Positions 27,435 to 37,287 of a stretch of DNA of 64,000 nucleotides are shown here, piece after piece. The DNA is from an uncultured Clostridia bacterium. GTDB taxonomy: Bacteria > Bacillota > Clostridia > Christensenellales > CAG-138. Location: positions 6,625 to 70,624 of the forward strand of contig CAKTYT010000007.1 of assembly GCA_934633695.1 (NCBI GenBank). Reading direction: 5' to 3'. How positions within the stretch are numbered: position 1 is the stretch's first letter; each line of letters starts with the position of its first letter. The notes beneath the pieces were generated by a model. That model was not told the origin of the DNA and did not search any database. It worked only from the letters and a program-made list of their open reading frames with translations. Both the position numbers and the translations under genes were made by a program.

Positions 27435-28115
27435 ATGCAATATGAGATAGTAGGCGAACCTATGGCGGTCGTAATATGTAAGCTTCAATCGGGTGAAGCG
27501 ATGATAACTGAAAGGGGCAGCATGGCGTGGATGAGTCCCAATATGAGGATGGAGACCACCTCAAACGGAGGATTCGGCAAGGCGTTGGGGAGAATGTTTG
27601 CAGGTGAGGCTCTTTTCCAGAACCGTTATACTGCCGAGGGCGGAAACGGCATGATCGCATTCGCTTCAAGTTTCCCCGGTTCCATACGCTGCTTTGATAT
27701 AACACCGGATGAACCCATTATTGTCCAGAAAAGCGGTTTCCTTGCAAGTGAGACGGGCGTTGAGCTTTCAGTCCACTTCCGCAAAAAATTTGGAGCAGGC
27801 CTCTTTGGAGGCGAAGGCTTTATCATGCAGAAACTTTCAGGCTGTGGAAAGGCATTTGTCGAAATCGACGGACATGCGGTTGAGTACGACCTCAAGGCGG
27901 GTCAGTCCATCATCGTTGACACCGGCAGTCTCGCAGTCATGAGTGCAAGCTGCACCATGGACATTGTGACTGTCAAGGGTGCAAAAAATGTTCTTTTCGG
28001 CGGAGAGGGTCTCTTTAACACGGTGATTACGGGACCCGGAAGAGTGCTTCTTCAGACTATGCCAATAAGTGCTGTTGCCGGTTCAATAGCACCGTTCATC
28101 GCAACAAAGAACTAA
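27435..28115 (+). CDS. AIM24 / TIGR00266-family protein
   Basis: A 226-residue all-beta protein matching the AIM24 family, named after a mitochondrial protein but common in bacteria. Typical features are the N-terminal E-x-x-x-x-P-M-A-V, the strand SGEAMITERGSMAWM, the glycine-rich GGFGKALGRMFAGE, and a second half beginning QKSGFLAS with GGEGFIMQKLSG. The fold is a double beta-helix-like barrel; the biochemical role is not established. CGGAGG precedes the ATG. It is a single-gene unit between a promoter and a terminator. Confidence 0.88.
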   Translation: MQYEIVGEPMAVVICKLQSGEAMITERGSMAWMSPNMRMETTSNGGFGKALGRMFAGEALFQNRYTAEGGNGMIAFASSFPGSIRCFDITPDEPIIVQKSGFLASETGVELSVHFRKKFGAGLFGGEGFIMQKLSGCGKAFVEIDGHAVEYDLKAGQSIIVDTGSLAVMSASCTMDIVTVKGAKNVLFGGEGLFNTVITGPGRVLLQTMPISAVAGSIAPFIATKN

Positions 28116-28131
28116 AAAACAGCTTTATATG

Positions 28132-28164
28132 GCGGAACCTTCTTTAGGTAGGTTCTGCTTTTTG
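28132..28164 (+). terminator. Terminator after the AIM24-family gene
   Basis: GCGGAACCT pairs with AGGTTCTGC (one G-U) around a 9-nt loop, followed by TTTTTGATT. Confidence 0.85.
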
Positions 28165-28227
28165 ATTTAAATGTTCAGCTGCCTAAATTGTTTCCGGACA
28201 CTGTATCGATTTCGGTGTAAATAACAT

Positions 28228-28256
28228 TTGTCTAGTTTCGCTCGTTATGCTATAAT
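28228..28256 (+). promoter_or_regulatory. Promoter of the KamB/KamC-like operon
   Basis: TTGTCT (28228-28233), a 17-bp spacer and TATAAT (28251-28256) with TGC directly before it (extended -10). Confidence 0.75.
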
Positions 28257-28276
28257 GATAAGCGGAGGAATGCGAC

Positions 28277-29281
28277 TTGCTTTACGAATTGACTGAAGGT
28301 TATAGTTCCGTATCGATAATCGGAATGTGCAAGAATGCAGGTAAGACGACCGTACTCAACGGTCTTATTTCTGCTTGTATGCGAAACGCCGAGGTTCTCG
28401 GGTTAACCTCAATCGGCAGAGACGGCGAGAGGAGCGACCTTGTTACAAATACGAAAAAACCCGAAATTTTTGTCCATAGCGGAACTGTTATCGCAACGGC
28501 GGAAAAGGCACTGAATTTGGGAGATATTTCCCGGGAAATATTGGACGTCGCAGATATGCCGACTCCGATGGGAGATATTGTTATTGCAAGGGCAATGAGC
28601 GATGGCTTTGTTCAGCTTGCGGGGCCGTCAATGACGGTTCAAATTTCAAGAATAAGAGATGGCTTGTTGAATTTCGGTGCAGACTGCGTGTTTATTGACG
28701 GTGCATTGAGCAGAAAATCACTGGCGATGCCGTCGGTCAGCGAAGCGGCGATTCTTTGCAGCGGTGCAAGCTATTCCCCGGATATGCAAAAGACGGTTGA
28801 AGATACTGCTCATGCTGTCATGCTCATGAGTCTTGAGCAGACTGAAACAAATTTTGAATGGACGGATAAAAAATATGCCGCTGTACGTGATGATGAGAGA
28901 TTTGAGTCCGACGATATTTCTTCCTTTTCGGATGAACTCAGGCGCGGCGGTGTGAAAAAAGTCTTGCTTCGCGGCGGAGTTACGGATCTTATTGCTGCAA
29001 AACTGCTTGCTGCAGGGCGAAAGCTTGAAAATGTTGAGATTGTCTGCGAGGATGGGAGCAGATTGCTTTTGTCAGGGCAGAACATGCAAAGGCTTTTGCG
29101 TGCGGGGGCATGGCTCAGCGTTCTGAGAAAAACGAGGCTTTTGGCGGTAACGGTGAATCCGTTTTCTGCCTACGGAAATCACTACGATAAAGCAGCATTC
29201 ATCGGTCTCATGAGGAAGATGCTCCCCGATGAAGTGAAAGTTATCAATGTTCTTGAAAGTGAGGGTGGAGATGTATGCTGA
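28277..29281 (+). CDS. P-loop protein resembling KamB (aminomutase reactivase subunit)
   Basis: A 334-residue protein starting at TTG 28277 with CGGAGGA 7 bp upstream. A Walker A loop GMCKNAGKTT begins near residue 16, and VFIDGALSR near 135 looks like a Walker B-type strand. The gene overlaps the following MutS-like ATPase gene by 7 bp, so both are translationally coupled. The same pairing, P-loop protein plus MutS-like ATPase, is found as kamB-kamC in lysine-fermentation clusters, where the pair is thought to reactivate the B12-dependent lysine 5,6-aminomutase. No kamA, kamD or kamE is seen here, so the partner enzyme, if any, lies outside the window. Confidence 0.55.
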   Translation: MLYELTEGYSSVSIIGMCKNAGKTTVLNGLISACMRNAEVLGLTSIGRDGERSDLVTNTKKPEIFVHSGTVIATAEKALNLGDISREILDVADMPTPMGDIVIARAMSDGFVQLAGPSMTVQISRIRDGLLNFGADCVFIDGALSRKSLAMPSVSEAAILCSGASYSPDMQKTVEDTAHAVMLMSLEQTETNFEWTDKKYAAVRDDERFESDDISSFSDELRRGGVKKVLLRGGVTDLIAAKLLAAGRKLENVEIVCEDGSRLLLSGQNMQRLLRAGAWLSVLRKTRLLAVTVNPFSAYGNHYDKAAFIGLMRKMLPDEVKVINVLESEGGDVC

Positions 29282-30741
29282 CCAATGCCCAGCTGAATTC
29301 AATAGGATTTACATTTATTCAATCGGAAGCAGAACCGCTTTCACCGTATGGTGCGGAATTGGCAAGACGGCCCCACCTTTATACTCCCGATGAGCATTAT
29401 CTGCTTGTTTGCGAGCTTGAAAATGTCGAAAAGCTGGCCTGTCTTCGGGAATGGTTTCCGGACGAGTTTCAGTCGCTTGAAAGAGCATTGATGCAGTTTA
29501 AAGATGTTCGCAGGTCAATTGAACGCAGTCGTGAATTTACACTTACAGACGTTGAATTCTTTGAAATTAAGAGATTTTTGATTTGCCTTGAAACTCTTTC
29601 GGCAGCTTACGCTAAGCTGCTTAAGGACGACACGCTGAACGGAATTGACATCGAACCATTTACTGCTGCATTGGATATTGTTGACCCGGAGGGTATGAGG
29701 GCGATGACTTTCAGGGTGAGTGATACATGCTCGCGGCTGCTTGGCAACGTCCGTCGTGAGAGGAAACAGCTTGATCTGCTTATTCGTTCGGTCGATAATG
29801 CATCAAAAAAAGAAGAATTGACGGCAAATCGCTCGATTCTTGCGGCAAAAGAGGCAGATGAAGAAGCAAGAATTCGAACGGAAATGACGAAAAAGTTTGC
29901 AGAGTTTGCAGATGGATTAATGTCAGTTACTGAGTCAATTGCGAAACTCGATTTTGCGGCGGCTAAGTCACTTCTGATGAAAAAACTTCACGGCATCGTT
30001 CCAAAAGTTGAATTCGGAGGAGCAAAGCTGAGTTTTTCCGAAATGGTTAATCCGAAAGTTGATGCTGTTCTCAAAAAAAAGGGGATGAGCTTTACTCCTC
30101 TAAGCATTGAACTTAAGGCAGGTACAACGGTGATAACCGGTGCAAATATGGGAGGCAAGTCGGTTGCGGTGAAAACACTGGCGTTGAACACGCTGCTTGC
30201 TCTTCACGGCTTTCCCGTATTTTGCAGGACAGGGATAATTCCGCATTTTTCGGAAGTAGACCTTCTATGCGAGGATATGGAGGATCAGCTTTCGGGTCTT
30301 TCAAGTTTCGGCGGCGAGATGGTTCGATTCGATAAAATAGTAAGATCATCGACGGACGGCTTGAAGCTTGTCCTGCTTGACGAATTCGCAAGGGGAACTA
30401 ATCCGCATGAAGGTTCTGCTCTCGTGCGTGCGGCAGTAAAATTCTTTAACGCACGGAAGAATACGTTTGCACTGATCACGACGCATTTTGACTACGTTGC
30501 ATCGTTTGCATCAACACACTATCAGGTCATGGGCCTGCGCAATGCCGACAGAGAAGAGCTTAAGGCATCGCTTCAGACCGGGGGCGAGAAGAACATTGCC
30601 ACACTTGAGAAGTTTATGGACTATGGATTGTATCCCGTTGAGCCCGATGTCAATCCGCCGAGAGATGCAATAACAATTTGCAGGGCACTCAACGTTTCGG
30701 ACGAGTTTATGCAGCTCGTGGACGGCAAAAACGAACAATAG
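29275..30741 (+). CDS. MutS-like ATPase resembling KamC
   Basis: A 488-residue protein with the ATPase core of MutS but none of the mismatch-recognition domain. Residues about 60-240 are helical, like a short lever/core region. The ATPase part has Walker A GANMGGKSV near 287, the signature region SGLSSFGGEM, Walker B LVLLDEFARGTNP near 365 and the switch histidine in LITTHFD. It overlaps the KamB-like gene and probably forms an ATP-driven complex with it. The ribosome site GGTGGAG lies inside the upstream gene. A DNA-repair role is unlikely without the mismatch domain. Confidence 0.65.
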   Translation: MLTNAQLNSIGFTFIQSEAEPLSPYGAELARRPHLYTPDEHYLLVCELENVEKLACLREWFPDEFQSLERALMQFKDVRRSIERSREFTLTDVEFFEIKRFLICLETLSAAYAKLLKDDTLNGIDIEPFTAALDIVDPEGMRAMTFRVSDTCSRLLGNVRRERKQLDLLIRSVDNASKKEELTANRSILAAKEADEEARIRTEMTKKFAEFADGLMSVTESIAKLDFAAAKSLLMKKLHGIVPKVEFGGAKLSFSEMVNPKVDAVLKKKGMSFTPLSIELKAGTTVITGANMGGKSVAVKTLALNTLLALHGFPVFCRTGIIPHFSEVDLLCEDMEDQLSGLSSFGGEMVRFDKIVRSSTDGLKLVLLDEFARGTNPHEGSALVRAAVKFFNARKNTFALITTHFDYVASFASTHYQVMGLRNADREELKASLQTGGEKNIATLEKFMDYGLYPVEPDVNPPRDAITICRALNVSDEFMQLVDGKNEQ

Positions 30742-30790
30742 TTATAAACGGATAAATTTCCGATTATAAAAATAAAAAACGGAGAATTGT

Positions 30791-31633
30791 ATGAAAAAGA
30801 CATCGAAGACTTCAATGAGAATGATCGCCATTTTGGCAATTGCAGTTGTGCTCCTTGCATTCACTGCCTGTTTCCCTTCCTACGGCAATGAAGCCGGTCC
30901 GACAAGTGACCCGACAATTGGATCGGAGGAACTTCAGGAAATCAACATTATTTCAAATGCTTCAATGCAGGTAAATATTGAAACCGCAATCGGTGCGATT
31001 TGCTATGCAGATAACCAGAACAGGTACCTCAAAGAGGATGAGGTTGACTTTACCGTTGAGCTTTTTGATGCCGACGGTAATGAAATTAATGATAAAATGA
31101 CCTACGAGATGAATAAAAACGGCGTTATTATCGTTAAGGCAGCCGAAGTCGGTTCTATCAAAATTTCCGCTACTTCAAAGTACGGTAAATCTGCGGAAAA
31201 GTCTATTCCGGTAACACGCCAGTCAATGACAATTTTCGATATTATTCTTCTTGGCATTGGCATCTATGCTCTCTACATGGGCATTGTCGGTAAGGGTAAG
31301 GTCTACCAGAATGAGTTCATTAAATCCGGTATGGAAGCTCAATACAAGATGGTTACAAGGCTCAGTTGCATCGGTGTTGCACTGTGCATGGTAGCATCAG
31401 GTATTGTTGCAGCACTCGACGGTTACGGAAAGTATGATCTAGTGGGATACATCCTTCTCGGCGTTGCACTCGTCATCTTCATTGCCGGAATGGTGGCAAC
31501 CGGAAACATGGTCGATAAAAAGGCGAAGAAGGAAGCCGAGGCAAAGCGTATGCAGGGCAGGGATATGAAGGCCCCCAAGGCAGCGTTTGAATTTGACGAA
31601 AACGAACCGACTGTTGATGATTTGAGGAAATAA
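30791..31633 (+). CDS. Lipoprotein-like membrane protein with Ig-like domain and C-terminal membrane segments
   Basis: A 280-residue protein of unrecognised family. A signal sequence ends in LLAFTAC, a plausible lipobox with Cys near 28. Residues about 55-145 read as an Ig-like beta domain (DADGNEINDKMTYEMNKNG and later IKISATSKYG). Three hydrophobic segments follow at about 150-170, 190-215 and 220-240, then a charged cytoplasmic tail. That mix places a beta domain outside the cell. It lies 49 bp after the KamC-like gene and 66 bp before the PTS-like gene, so co-transcription is possible. Confidence 0.65.
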   Translation: MKKTSKTSMRMIAILAIAVVLLAFTACFPSYGNEAGPTSDPTIGSEELQEINIISNASMQVNIETAIGAICYADNQNRYLKEDEVDFTVELFDADGNEINDKMTYEMNKNGVIIVKAAEVGSIKISATSKYGKSAEKSIPVTRQSMTIFDIILLGIGIYALYMGIVGKGKVYQNEFIKSGMEAQYKMVTRLSCIGVALCMVASGIVAALDGYGKYDLVGYILLGVALVIFIAGMVATGNMVDKKAKKEAEAKRMQGRDMKAPKAAFEFDENEPTVDDLRK

Positions 31634-31699
31634 AATGTTTTTGCCGGAGACAGTTGGAAATAACGAAACTCCGGCAAAGTTAACTTGAAAGGAAACAAG

Positions 31700-32809
31700 A
31701 TGGAAAACAACAAAAAAACGGCAGTTTCGAACAACCGAATGGGTGCGACCTCTGAAAAGGGAATAAAGTATTATGCAGACAGGTATTTTATCCGTGCACT
31801 GGGTTCAATGGCAAAGGGCTTGTTTGCTTCGCTGCTGGTCGGAACCATTCTCGCTCAATTTGCAAAGATTCCGTTTCTCACAAACATTTTGAGTCCAATA
31901 GTCGCTGTTGCTCAGAATGGCTTTGTTATCGGTGCTGCAATCGGTGCTGCAATTGCAATTGGGCTTGGTGCCAAAGCACTGACTCTTTGCTCTGCCGTTG
32001 TGGTCGGGGCAATCGGTTATATGAGTGGTGCAAACGGTGCAGGTCCCATTGGAGCATATGTTGCTGCGATCATCGGAATCGAGATCGGCAATCTCATTGA
32101 AGGCAAAACAAAAGTTGACATACTCGTGGTTCCTATTTCGGCGTTGGTTACGGGCGGTATTGTCGGTATTCTTCTCGGGAATCCGCTCGGCAGTTTTATG
32201 AACTGGCTCGGAACGATCATCGGAAAGGCAACGTTCATGAGTCCCGTTCCGATGGGAATTATCGTTTCAGTTGTGATGGGCCTTGTTCTCACTGCTCCCA
32301 TTTCAAGTGCTGCAATTGCAGCAATGATCTTTGTTGCATCGGCTGCACCCTCGCAGGAAGTGCTTGAGGGAATAATGCTTGCGGCAGGTGCAGCAACAAT
32401 CGGTTGTTCGTGCCAGATGGTCGGATTTGCCGTTTCAAGCTTTCGCGAAAATCGCTGGGGAGGAATCGTCTCACAGGGGCTTGGCACTTCAATGCTCCAA
32501 GTTCCGAATATTTTGCGTCACCCTGCAATACTTGTCCCGCCGACACTTGCAAGTGCGATTCTCGGTCCGCTTGGAACGACCGTGTTTAAGATGCAGAACA
32601 TGGGTGTCGCAGGCGGTATGGGTACCTGTGGCTTGGTAGGACAGATCGGGACCTTTACAACAATGCTTGGCACTGGTGAAGGCTGGCTCAGCATTCTTCT
32701 TAGAGTATTACTTCTCCATATTATCGCTCCTGCTGTTATTTCACTTGCAGTCAGCGAAATTATGAGAAAACTCGACTGGATAAAACAAAACGATATGCTG
32801 CTTGACTAA
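31700..32809 (+). CDS. PTS sugar transporter subunit IIC-like membrane protein
   Basis: A 369-residue protein with about nine or ten membrane segments rich in Gly/Ala/Ile, matching PTS EIIC-like permeases of the PTS_EIIC_2 type. Recognisable stretches are IRALGSMAKGLFASLLVGT near the start and GTCGLVGQIGTFTTM near the end. ATG 31700 is preferred over TTG 31685 because AAAGGA precedes it at good spacing. No EIIA or EIIB genes are adjacent, so it may use partners encoded elsewhere or be a PTS-independent relative. The substrate is unknown. Confidence 0.75.
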   Translation: MENNKKTAVSNNRMGATSEKGIKYYADRYFIRALGSMAKGLFASLLVGTILAQFAKIPFLTNILSPIVAVAQNGFVIGAAIGAAIAIGLGAKALTLCSAVVVGAIGYMSGANGAGPIGAYVAAIIGIEIGNLIEGKTKVDILVVPISALVTGGIVGILLGNPLGSFMNWLGTIIGKATFMSPVPMGIIVSVVMGLVLTAPISSAAIAAMIFVASAAPSQEVLEGIMLAAGAATIGCSCQMVGFAVSSFRENRWGGIVSQGLGTSMLQVPNILRHPAILVPPTLASAILGPLGTTVFKMQNMGVAGGMGTCGLVGQIGTFTTMLGTGEGWLSILLRVLLLHIIAPAVISLAVSEIMRKLDWIKQNDMLLD

Positions 32810-32863
32810 TCTGAATCAATAGATGTCTGAAAGGATGTCCGCTTGAATGCGGATGTAAAATTT

Positions 32864-34267
32864 ATGGAAAAAATTTATCTTTATAATACGCTCACAAAAT
32901 CTATAGATGAGTTTAAAACCCATGAACCGGGAAAGGTTTCGATGTATACCTGCGGACCCACGGTCTACCATTTTGCCCACATAGGCAATTTGCGTTCTTA
33001 TATAATGGAGGATGTCCTCGAAAAGTTTCTTCGTTATGTCGGCTATGATGTGAAGAGAGTCATGAATATTACCGATGTCGGTCATCTTGCAAGTGACGGT
33101 GATACCGGGGAAGACAAAATGGTTTCGGGTGCAAAGCGTGAGGGAAAGAGCGTCATGGAGCTTGCAAAGTTCTATGAGGATGCTTTCTTTGATGACTGTA
33201 AAAAGCTGAATATAAAAACGCCGGATGTTGTTGAACCTGCAACGCATTGCATTGACGAATATATCAAACTGATTGAAAAGCTCTTTGAGAACGGCTATGC
33301 ATATGAGGCCGGGGGAAACGTCTATTTTGATACCTCGAAGCTGAAGGATTATTATGCACTCACCGGTCATTCATCCGATGATTTGCTTGTTGGTGTAAGG
33401 AATGATGTTGAAGAGGATGGAAACAAGAGAAATAAGTCCGACTTTGTTCTCTGGTTCACCAAGTCAAAGTTTGATTCGCAGGAACTCAAATGGGACAGTC
33501 CGTGGGGTGTAGGTTATCCCGGCTGGCATATCGAATGCTCTGCGATCAGCATGAAACACTTGGGAGAGTATTGCGATTTGCATTGCGGCGGTGTGGACAA
33601 TATTTTCCCGCACCATACGAATGAGATTGCTCAGAGCGAAGCGGCACTCGGGCATCAGTGGTGTACACACTGGTTCCATGTTCAGCACCTCAATGACCGT
33701 GAAGGAAAAATGAGTAAGTCGAAGGGCAATATTTTGACAGTATCCGTCTTGCAGGAAAAGGGATATGACCCGTTGGTTTACCGTATGTTCTGCTTGCAAA
33801 GCCACTATCGCAAACCCCTCGAATTTACTTATGACACGCTTGACAACTCCAGGGCAGCATATGAACGTCTCGTAAACCGCATCGCCAACATTGCGGATGA
33901 GGGCGAGGTCGATATGGATTTGTTCGGCAGATACCGTGCAAAGTTTATTGAAAAGGTCGGCAGCGATTTGAATACTTCGCTCGGTTTGACAGTTCTCTAC
34001 GACCTGTTAAAAGAGGAAACGAACGGAGCGACAAAGCTTGCCGTTATCAATAGCTTTGATGAAGTGCTTTCACTCGACCTTACTTCGAATGAGCGGGAAA
34101 ATCATTCTAATGAGCTTCGTGAATACGTTGAAAGGCTGATTGCCGAACGAATTGAAGCAAAGAAAAGCAAAAACTATGCTCGTGCAGACGAAATCCGAAA
34201 CGAGCTTGCTGCAAAGGGCATAATGCTCAAGGATACAAAGGACGGAACAACTTGGCAGAAGGCATGA
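32864..34267 (+). CDS. cysS: Cysteinyl-tRNA synthetase
   Basis: A class I aminoacyl-tRNA synthetase of 467 residues that charges tRNA-Cys. CGPTVYHFAHIGN holds the zinc ligand and HIGH-like motif near residue 30; further zinc ligands lie in WHIECSA and the following HCGG/H region; the KMSKS loop is GKMSKSKGN near 280. The C-terminal anticodon-binding helices are intact. A TTG at 32843 has a better ribosome site (AAAGGA) and would add seven residues; ATG 32864 matches the usual family N-terminus (KIYLYNTLT). This is first in the cluster cysS, DUF1385, prmC, prfA. Confidence 0.96.
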   Translation: MEKIYLYNTLTKSIDEFKTHEPGKVSMYTCGPTVYHFAHIGNLRSYIMEDVLEKFLRYVGYDVKRVMNITDVGHLASDGDTGEDKMVSGAKREGKSVMELAKFYEDAFFDDCKKLNIKTPDVVEPATHCIDEYIKLIEKLFENGYAYEAGGNVYFDTSKLKDYYALTGHSSDDLLVGVRNDVEEDGNKRNKSDFVLWFTKSKFDSQELKWDSPWGVGYPGWHIECSAISMKHLGEYCDLHCGGVDNIFPHHTNEIAQSEAALGHQWCTHWFHVQHLNDREGKMSKSKGNILTVSVLQEKGYDPLVYRMFCLQSHYRKPLEFTYDTLDNSRAAYERLVNRIANIADEGEVDMDLFGRYRAKFIEKVGSDLNTSLGLTVLYDLLKEETNGATKLAVINSFDEVLSLDLTSNERENHSNELREYVERLIAERIEAKKSKNYARADEIRNELAAKGIMLKDTKDGTTWQKA

Positions 34268-34299
34268 GCGAACAATGCTTGTGCAGAAAGGATCATTGG

Positions 34300-35352
34300 A
34301 TGAGGAAATGTGCGGTAGGCGGTCAGGCCGTCATGGAGGGCGTCATGATGAAGTCGGATACGGGCATTGCAATGGCGGTGCGTCGGGCCGACGGAAAGAT
34401 CGTGACAAGCTATAAAAAGAGCACAACAAAGGCGAAGAAGGGCACGTTCTGGGGATTTCCGGTTGTCAGAGGCTGCGTTGCTTTTGTTGAGTCGCTTGTG
34501 ACCGGCATAAGGACGACAACCGAGTCGGCAAACATGTACGGAGAGGATCTGTTTGAAGACGAAGAGCCATCAAAATTCGAAAAATGGTTGTCAAAGACAT
34601 TCGGCAAAGATATCGAGGATGTCGTTATCGGCGTCGCCCTCGTCATGGGTATCGCATTGTCGGTGGGATTGTTTGTTTTCCTTCCTCAGCTTATTTCGTC
34701 GCTGATTTTCGGTGAAGGCAAGAGCATTTGGAGGTCGCTTGTCGAAGGGCTTCTGAGGGTCGGTATATACATTGCATATCTTTTCGCTTGCTCAAGCATA
34801 AAGCAGATGAAGAGACTGTTCATGTACCACGGTGCAGAGCATAAAACAATCGCATGCTACGAAGCGGAGGACGAAATGACCCCTGCAAGTGCGATGAAGC
34901 ATAAGCGTCTGCATCCACGCTGCGGAACAAATTATCTTTTCCTCGTCATGGCAATTTCAATACTCGTCCTGACATGTATTGATGTAGTGTTTATGTATGG
35001 ATTAAAGATTCAGATAAGCAACTCGGTTCTCGCTTTTTTGTTCAGGTTCGGCATTAGAATAATTTGCTTGCCTTTGATTGCAGGCATCAGCTATGAAGTA
35101 CTGCGTGCGGCGGCAAAAAAAGACAACTGGCTTACAAAGGCCGTCCGTGCTCCCGGTATGGGATTGCAGCTTATTACGACAAAAGAACCGACAGAGGATA
35201 TGATTGAGGTCGCAATGGCCGCATTCTACATTGCAATGGGTGAAAGAACCTGCGAATACTACAATTCAACGACTAATAATGCACCCGATGCGGCAGAGCA
35301 ACACGAAGAAAGCGTGGAAAAGACCGAAAACGCAGTGAGTGAAAACAAATGA
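34300..35352 (+). CDS. DUF1385 family membrane protein
   Basis: A 350-residue protein. ATG 34300 has AGAAAGGA 7 bp upstream; longer starts would overlap cysS. The family hallmark GGQAVMEGVMMK opens the chain, and YHGAEHKTIACYE in the centre suggests a metal-binding or catalytic site. Four to five membrane segments lie at about 125-150, 160-180, 215-240 and 250-275. The function is unknown, but the gene is often found beside prmC and prfA in Clostridia, as here. Its stop overlaps the prmC start (ATGA). Confidence 0.88.
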   Translation: MRKCAVGGQAVMEGVMMKSDTGIAMAVRRADGKIVTSYKKSTTKAKKGTFWGFPVVRGCVAFVESLVTGIRTTTESANMYGEDLFEDEEPSKFEKWLSKTFGKDIEDVVIGVALVMGIALSVGLFVFLPQLISSLIFGEGKSIWRSLVEGLLRVGIYIAYLFACSSIKQMKRLFMYHGAEHKTIACYEAEDEMTPASAMKHKRLHPRCGTNYLFLVMAISILVLTCIDVVFMYGLKIQISNSVLAFLFRFGIRIICLPLIAGISYEVLRAAAKKDNWLTKAVRAPGMGLQLITTKEPTEDMIEVAMAAFYIAMGERTCEYYNSTTNNAPDAAEQHEESVEKTENAVSENK

Positions 35353-36185
35353 CAGTGAGCGTTTATGAACGTTTGTTAGAGACAAGGAGACTGCTTAAAA
35401 GCATAGTGCCGGATGAAATGACGGCAGACTTCGAAGCAAGGCAGCTCCTTGCCTTTGTACTCGGTATGGACAAATTATCCCCAGGTGCTTACGGCATTGA
35501 AATGACGGACGAACAGCAAATGCATCTTTCAAATGCGGTTCTGAGGCGTCTTAACAGGGAACCGCTGCAATACATTATCGGCGAATGGGAGTTCATGGGT
35601 CTTCCGTTCTATGTGGATGAAAATGTTCTTATTCCAAGGCAGGATACCGAAACGCTTTGTGAAGCGGTTGAGACGTTTATAAAGGGCAGCCCGAAAAGCA
35701 ACTACTCACTCCTAGATGTCTGTACGGGTACGGGCTGCATTGGGATAAGCCTCTGTGTGCGAAACAGCATCAGAACAGTACTTTCCGATGTAAGCGAGGA
35801 CTGTCTTAAAATTGCTGCGAAAAATTGTATCAGGAACGGCATACATTGCGATATCATAAAGAGCAACTTGCTTGAGAGCATTGAGGAAAGGTATGATATT
35901 ATAACGGCAAATCCTCCTTATGTGAAAACAAGCGTAATCGATTCGTTGGATGCAGAGGTAAAAAGGGAACCCAGACTTGCCCTTGATGGAGGAGAAGATG
36001 GGCTTGGCTTTTACAGACGTCTGAGAGGCGACTTTGAAAAGCATCTTAATAAAGGAGGCTTGCTTGCGATGGAGATAGGATTTGACCAGGGAGAAAGCGT
36101 GCGGAGTATCTTTTCATGCTGTGGGAAGGTTTCGGTGATTAAGGACCTTTGCGGCTGCGATCGCGTCGTCACGGTTGAAATATGA
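35349..36185 (+). CDS. prmC: Peptide chain release factor N5-glutamine methyltransferase
   Basis: Methylates the GGQ glutamine of release factors RF1 and RF2 using S-adenosylmethionine, raising termination efficiency. The 278-residue length fits. An N-terminal helical substrate domain (1-85) precedes a Rossmann methyltransferase fold with LLDVCTGTGCIGISL near 118 and the catalytic NPPY motif near 185. The start overlaps the previous stop by 4 bp. The substrate gene prfA follows directly, as is common. Confidence 0.95.
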   Translation: MTVSVYERLLETRRLLKSIVPDEMTADFEARQLLAFVLGMDKLSPGAYGIEMTDEQQMHLSNAVLRRLNREPLQYIIGEWEFMGLPFYVDENVLIPRQDTETLCEAVETFIKGSPKSNYSLLDVCTGTGCIGISLCVRNSIRTVLSDVSEDCLKIAAKNCIRNGIHCDIIKSNLLESIEERYDIITANPPYVKTSVIDSLDAEVKREPRLALDGGEDGLGFYRRLRGDFEKHLNKGGLLAMEIGFDQGESVRSIFSCCGKVSVIKDLCGCDRVVTVEI

Positions 36186-36204
36186 AAACAGAGGAAAATG
36201 ATTT

Positions 36205-37272
36205 ATGCTTAACAGATTGAAACAAATGAAACTGCATTTTGAATCGCTGGGTGAGCAGATTGCCGACCCGGCGGTGATTGCAGATCAGAATAAATGGCGG
36301 GAGCTTGTGAAGGAGCATTCGCAGCTTGAACCTATTGTCGCAGCTTATGATGAATACATGGCTACGCAATCCGAAATTGAGGATTGCAGAGCCATGATTG
36401 AAGTTGAGCAGGATAGGGAAATGAAGGAGTTTGCCGAATCGGAGCTTATGGAGCTTGAAAAGAAAGCACATATTCAGCTCGATGAACTCAAGATATTGCT
36501 CCTGCCGAAGGATAAAAATGACGAACGTAATGTTATAATCGAAATCCGTGCGGGAACCGGGGGAGAGGAGGCGGCCCTTTTCGGAGCAGTACTTATGAGA
36601 ATGTATCAGCGTTATGCAGAGAGACATAATTTCAAATATGAACTGATCGATTTGAGCGAAACAGAAATGGGCGGCGTAAAGGAAGCTGTTTTCAGTTTGA
36701 ACGGCAAGGGTGCATACTCAAGAATGAAGTTTGAAAGCGGAGTACACCGTGTACAGCGTGTTCCCGAAACAGAAACGCAAGGCAGAATCCATACAAGTGC
36801 CGCAACCGTTGCGGTACTTCCCGAAGCGGAAGACGTTGACGTTGAAATAAACATGAACGATTTGCGAATCGATACCTACAGGTCGAGTGGTGCGGGCGGG
36901 CAGCACGTCAATAAGACAGAAAGTGCAATAAGAATAACGCATATCCCGACAGGGCTTGTGGTACAGAGTCAGGACGAGAGAAGTCAGGGCAGGAATAAGG
37001 AACAGGCAATGAAGGTTCTTAAATCGAGACTCTACGACCTCTATCGTGCTCAGGCCGATGCAAAAGAGGCTTCTGCAAGAAAGAGTCAGGTCGGTTCGGG
37101 TGACAGAAGTGAACGCATCAGAACATATAATTTTCCGCAGGGAAGGGTTACTGACCACAGAATCGGCATGACGATTTATAAGCTCCCTCAGTTCATTGAC
37201 GGTGACATGGATGAAATAATTGAGGGTCTCATCCTTGCAGAGAGAACCAGACATCTTGCAGGCGAAGAATGA
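36205..37272 (+). CDS. prfA: Peptide chain release factor 1
   Basis: Recognises UAA and UAG stop codons and triggers peptide release. The 355 residues match RF1. The codon-reading PxT tripeptide is PET ([11 protein letters not shown]), and the catalytic GGQ is in SGAGGQHVN near residue 232. That RF1 is intact suggests UAG is normally read as stop in this organism, which matters for the broken integrase at 42383-43492. It lies 19 bp after prmC. Confidence 0.97.
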   Translation: MLNRLKQMKLHFESLGEQIADPAVIADQNKWRELVKEHSQLEPIVAAYDEYMATQSEIEDCRAMIEVEQDREMKEFAESELMELEKKAHIQLDELKILLLPKDKNDERNVIIEIRAGTGGEEAALFGAVLMRMYQRYAERHNFKYELIDLSETEMGGVKEAVFSLNGKGAYSRMKFESGVHRVQRVPETETQGRIHTSAATVAVLPEAEDVDVEINMNDLRIDTYRSSGAGGQHVNKTESAIRITHIPTGLVVQSQDERSQGRNKEQAMKVLKSRLYDLYRAQADAKEASARKSQVGSGDRSERIRTYNFPQGRVTDHRIGMTIYKLPQFIDGDMDEIIEGLILAERTRHLAGEE

Positions 37273-37287
37273 TATTAAGGAGATAAT

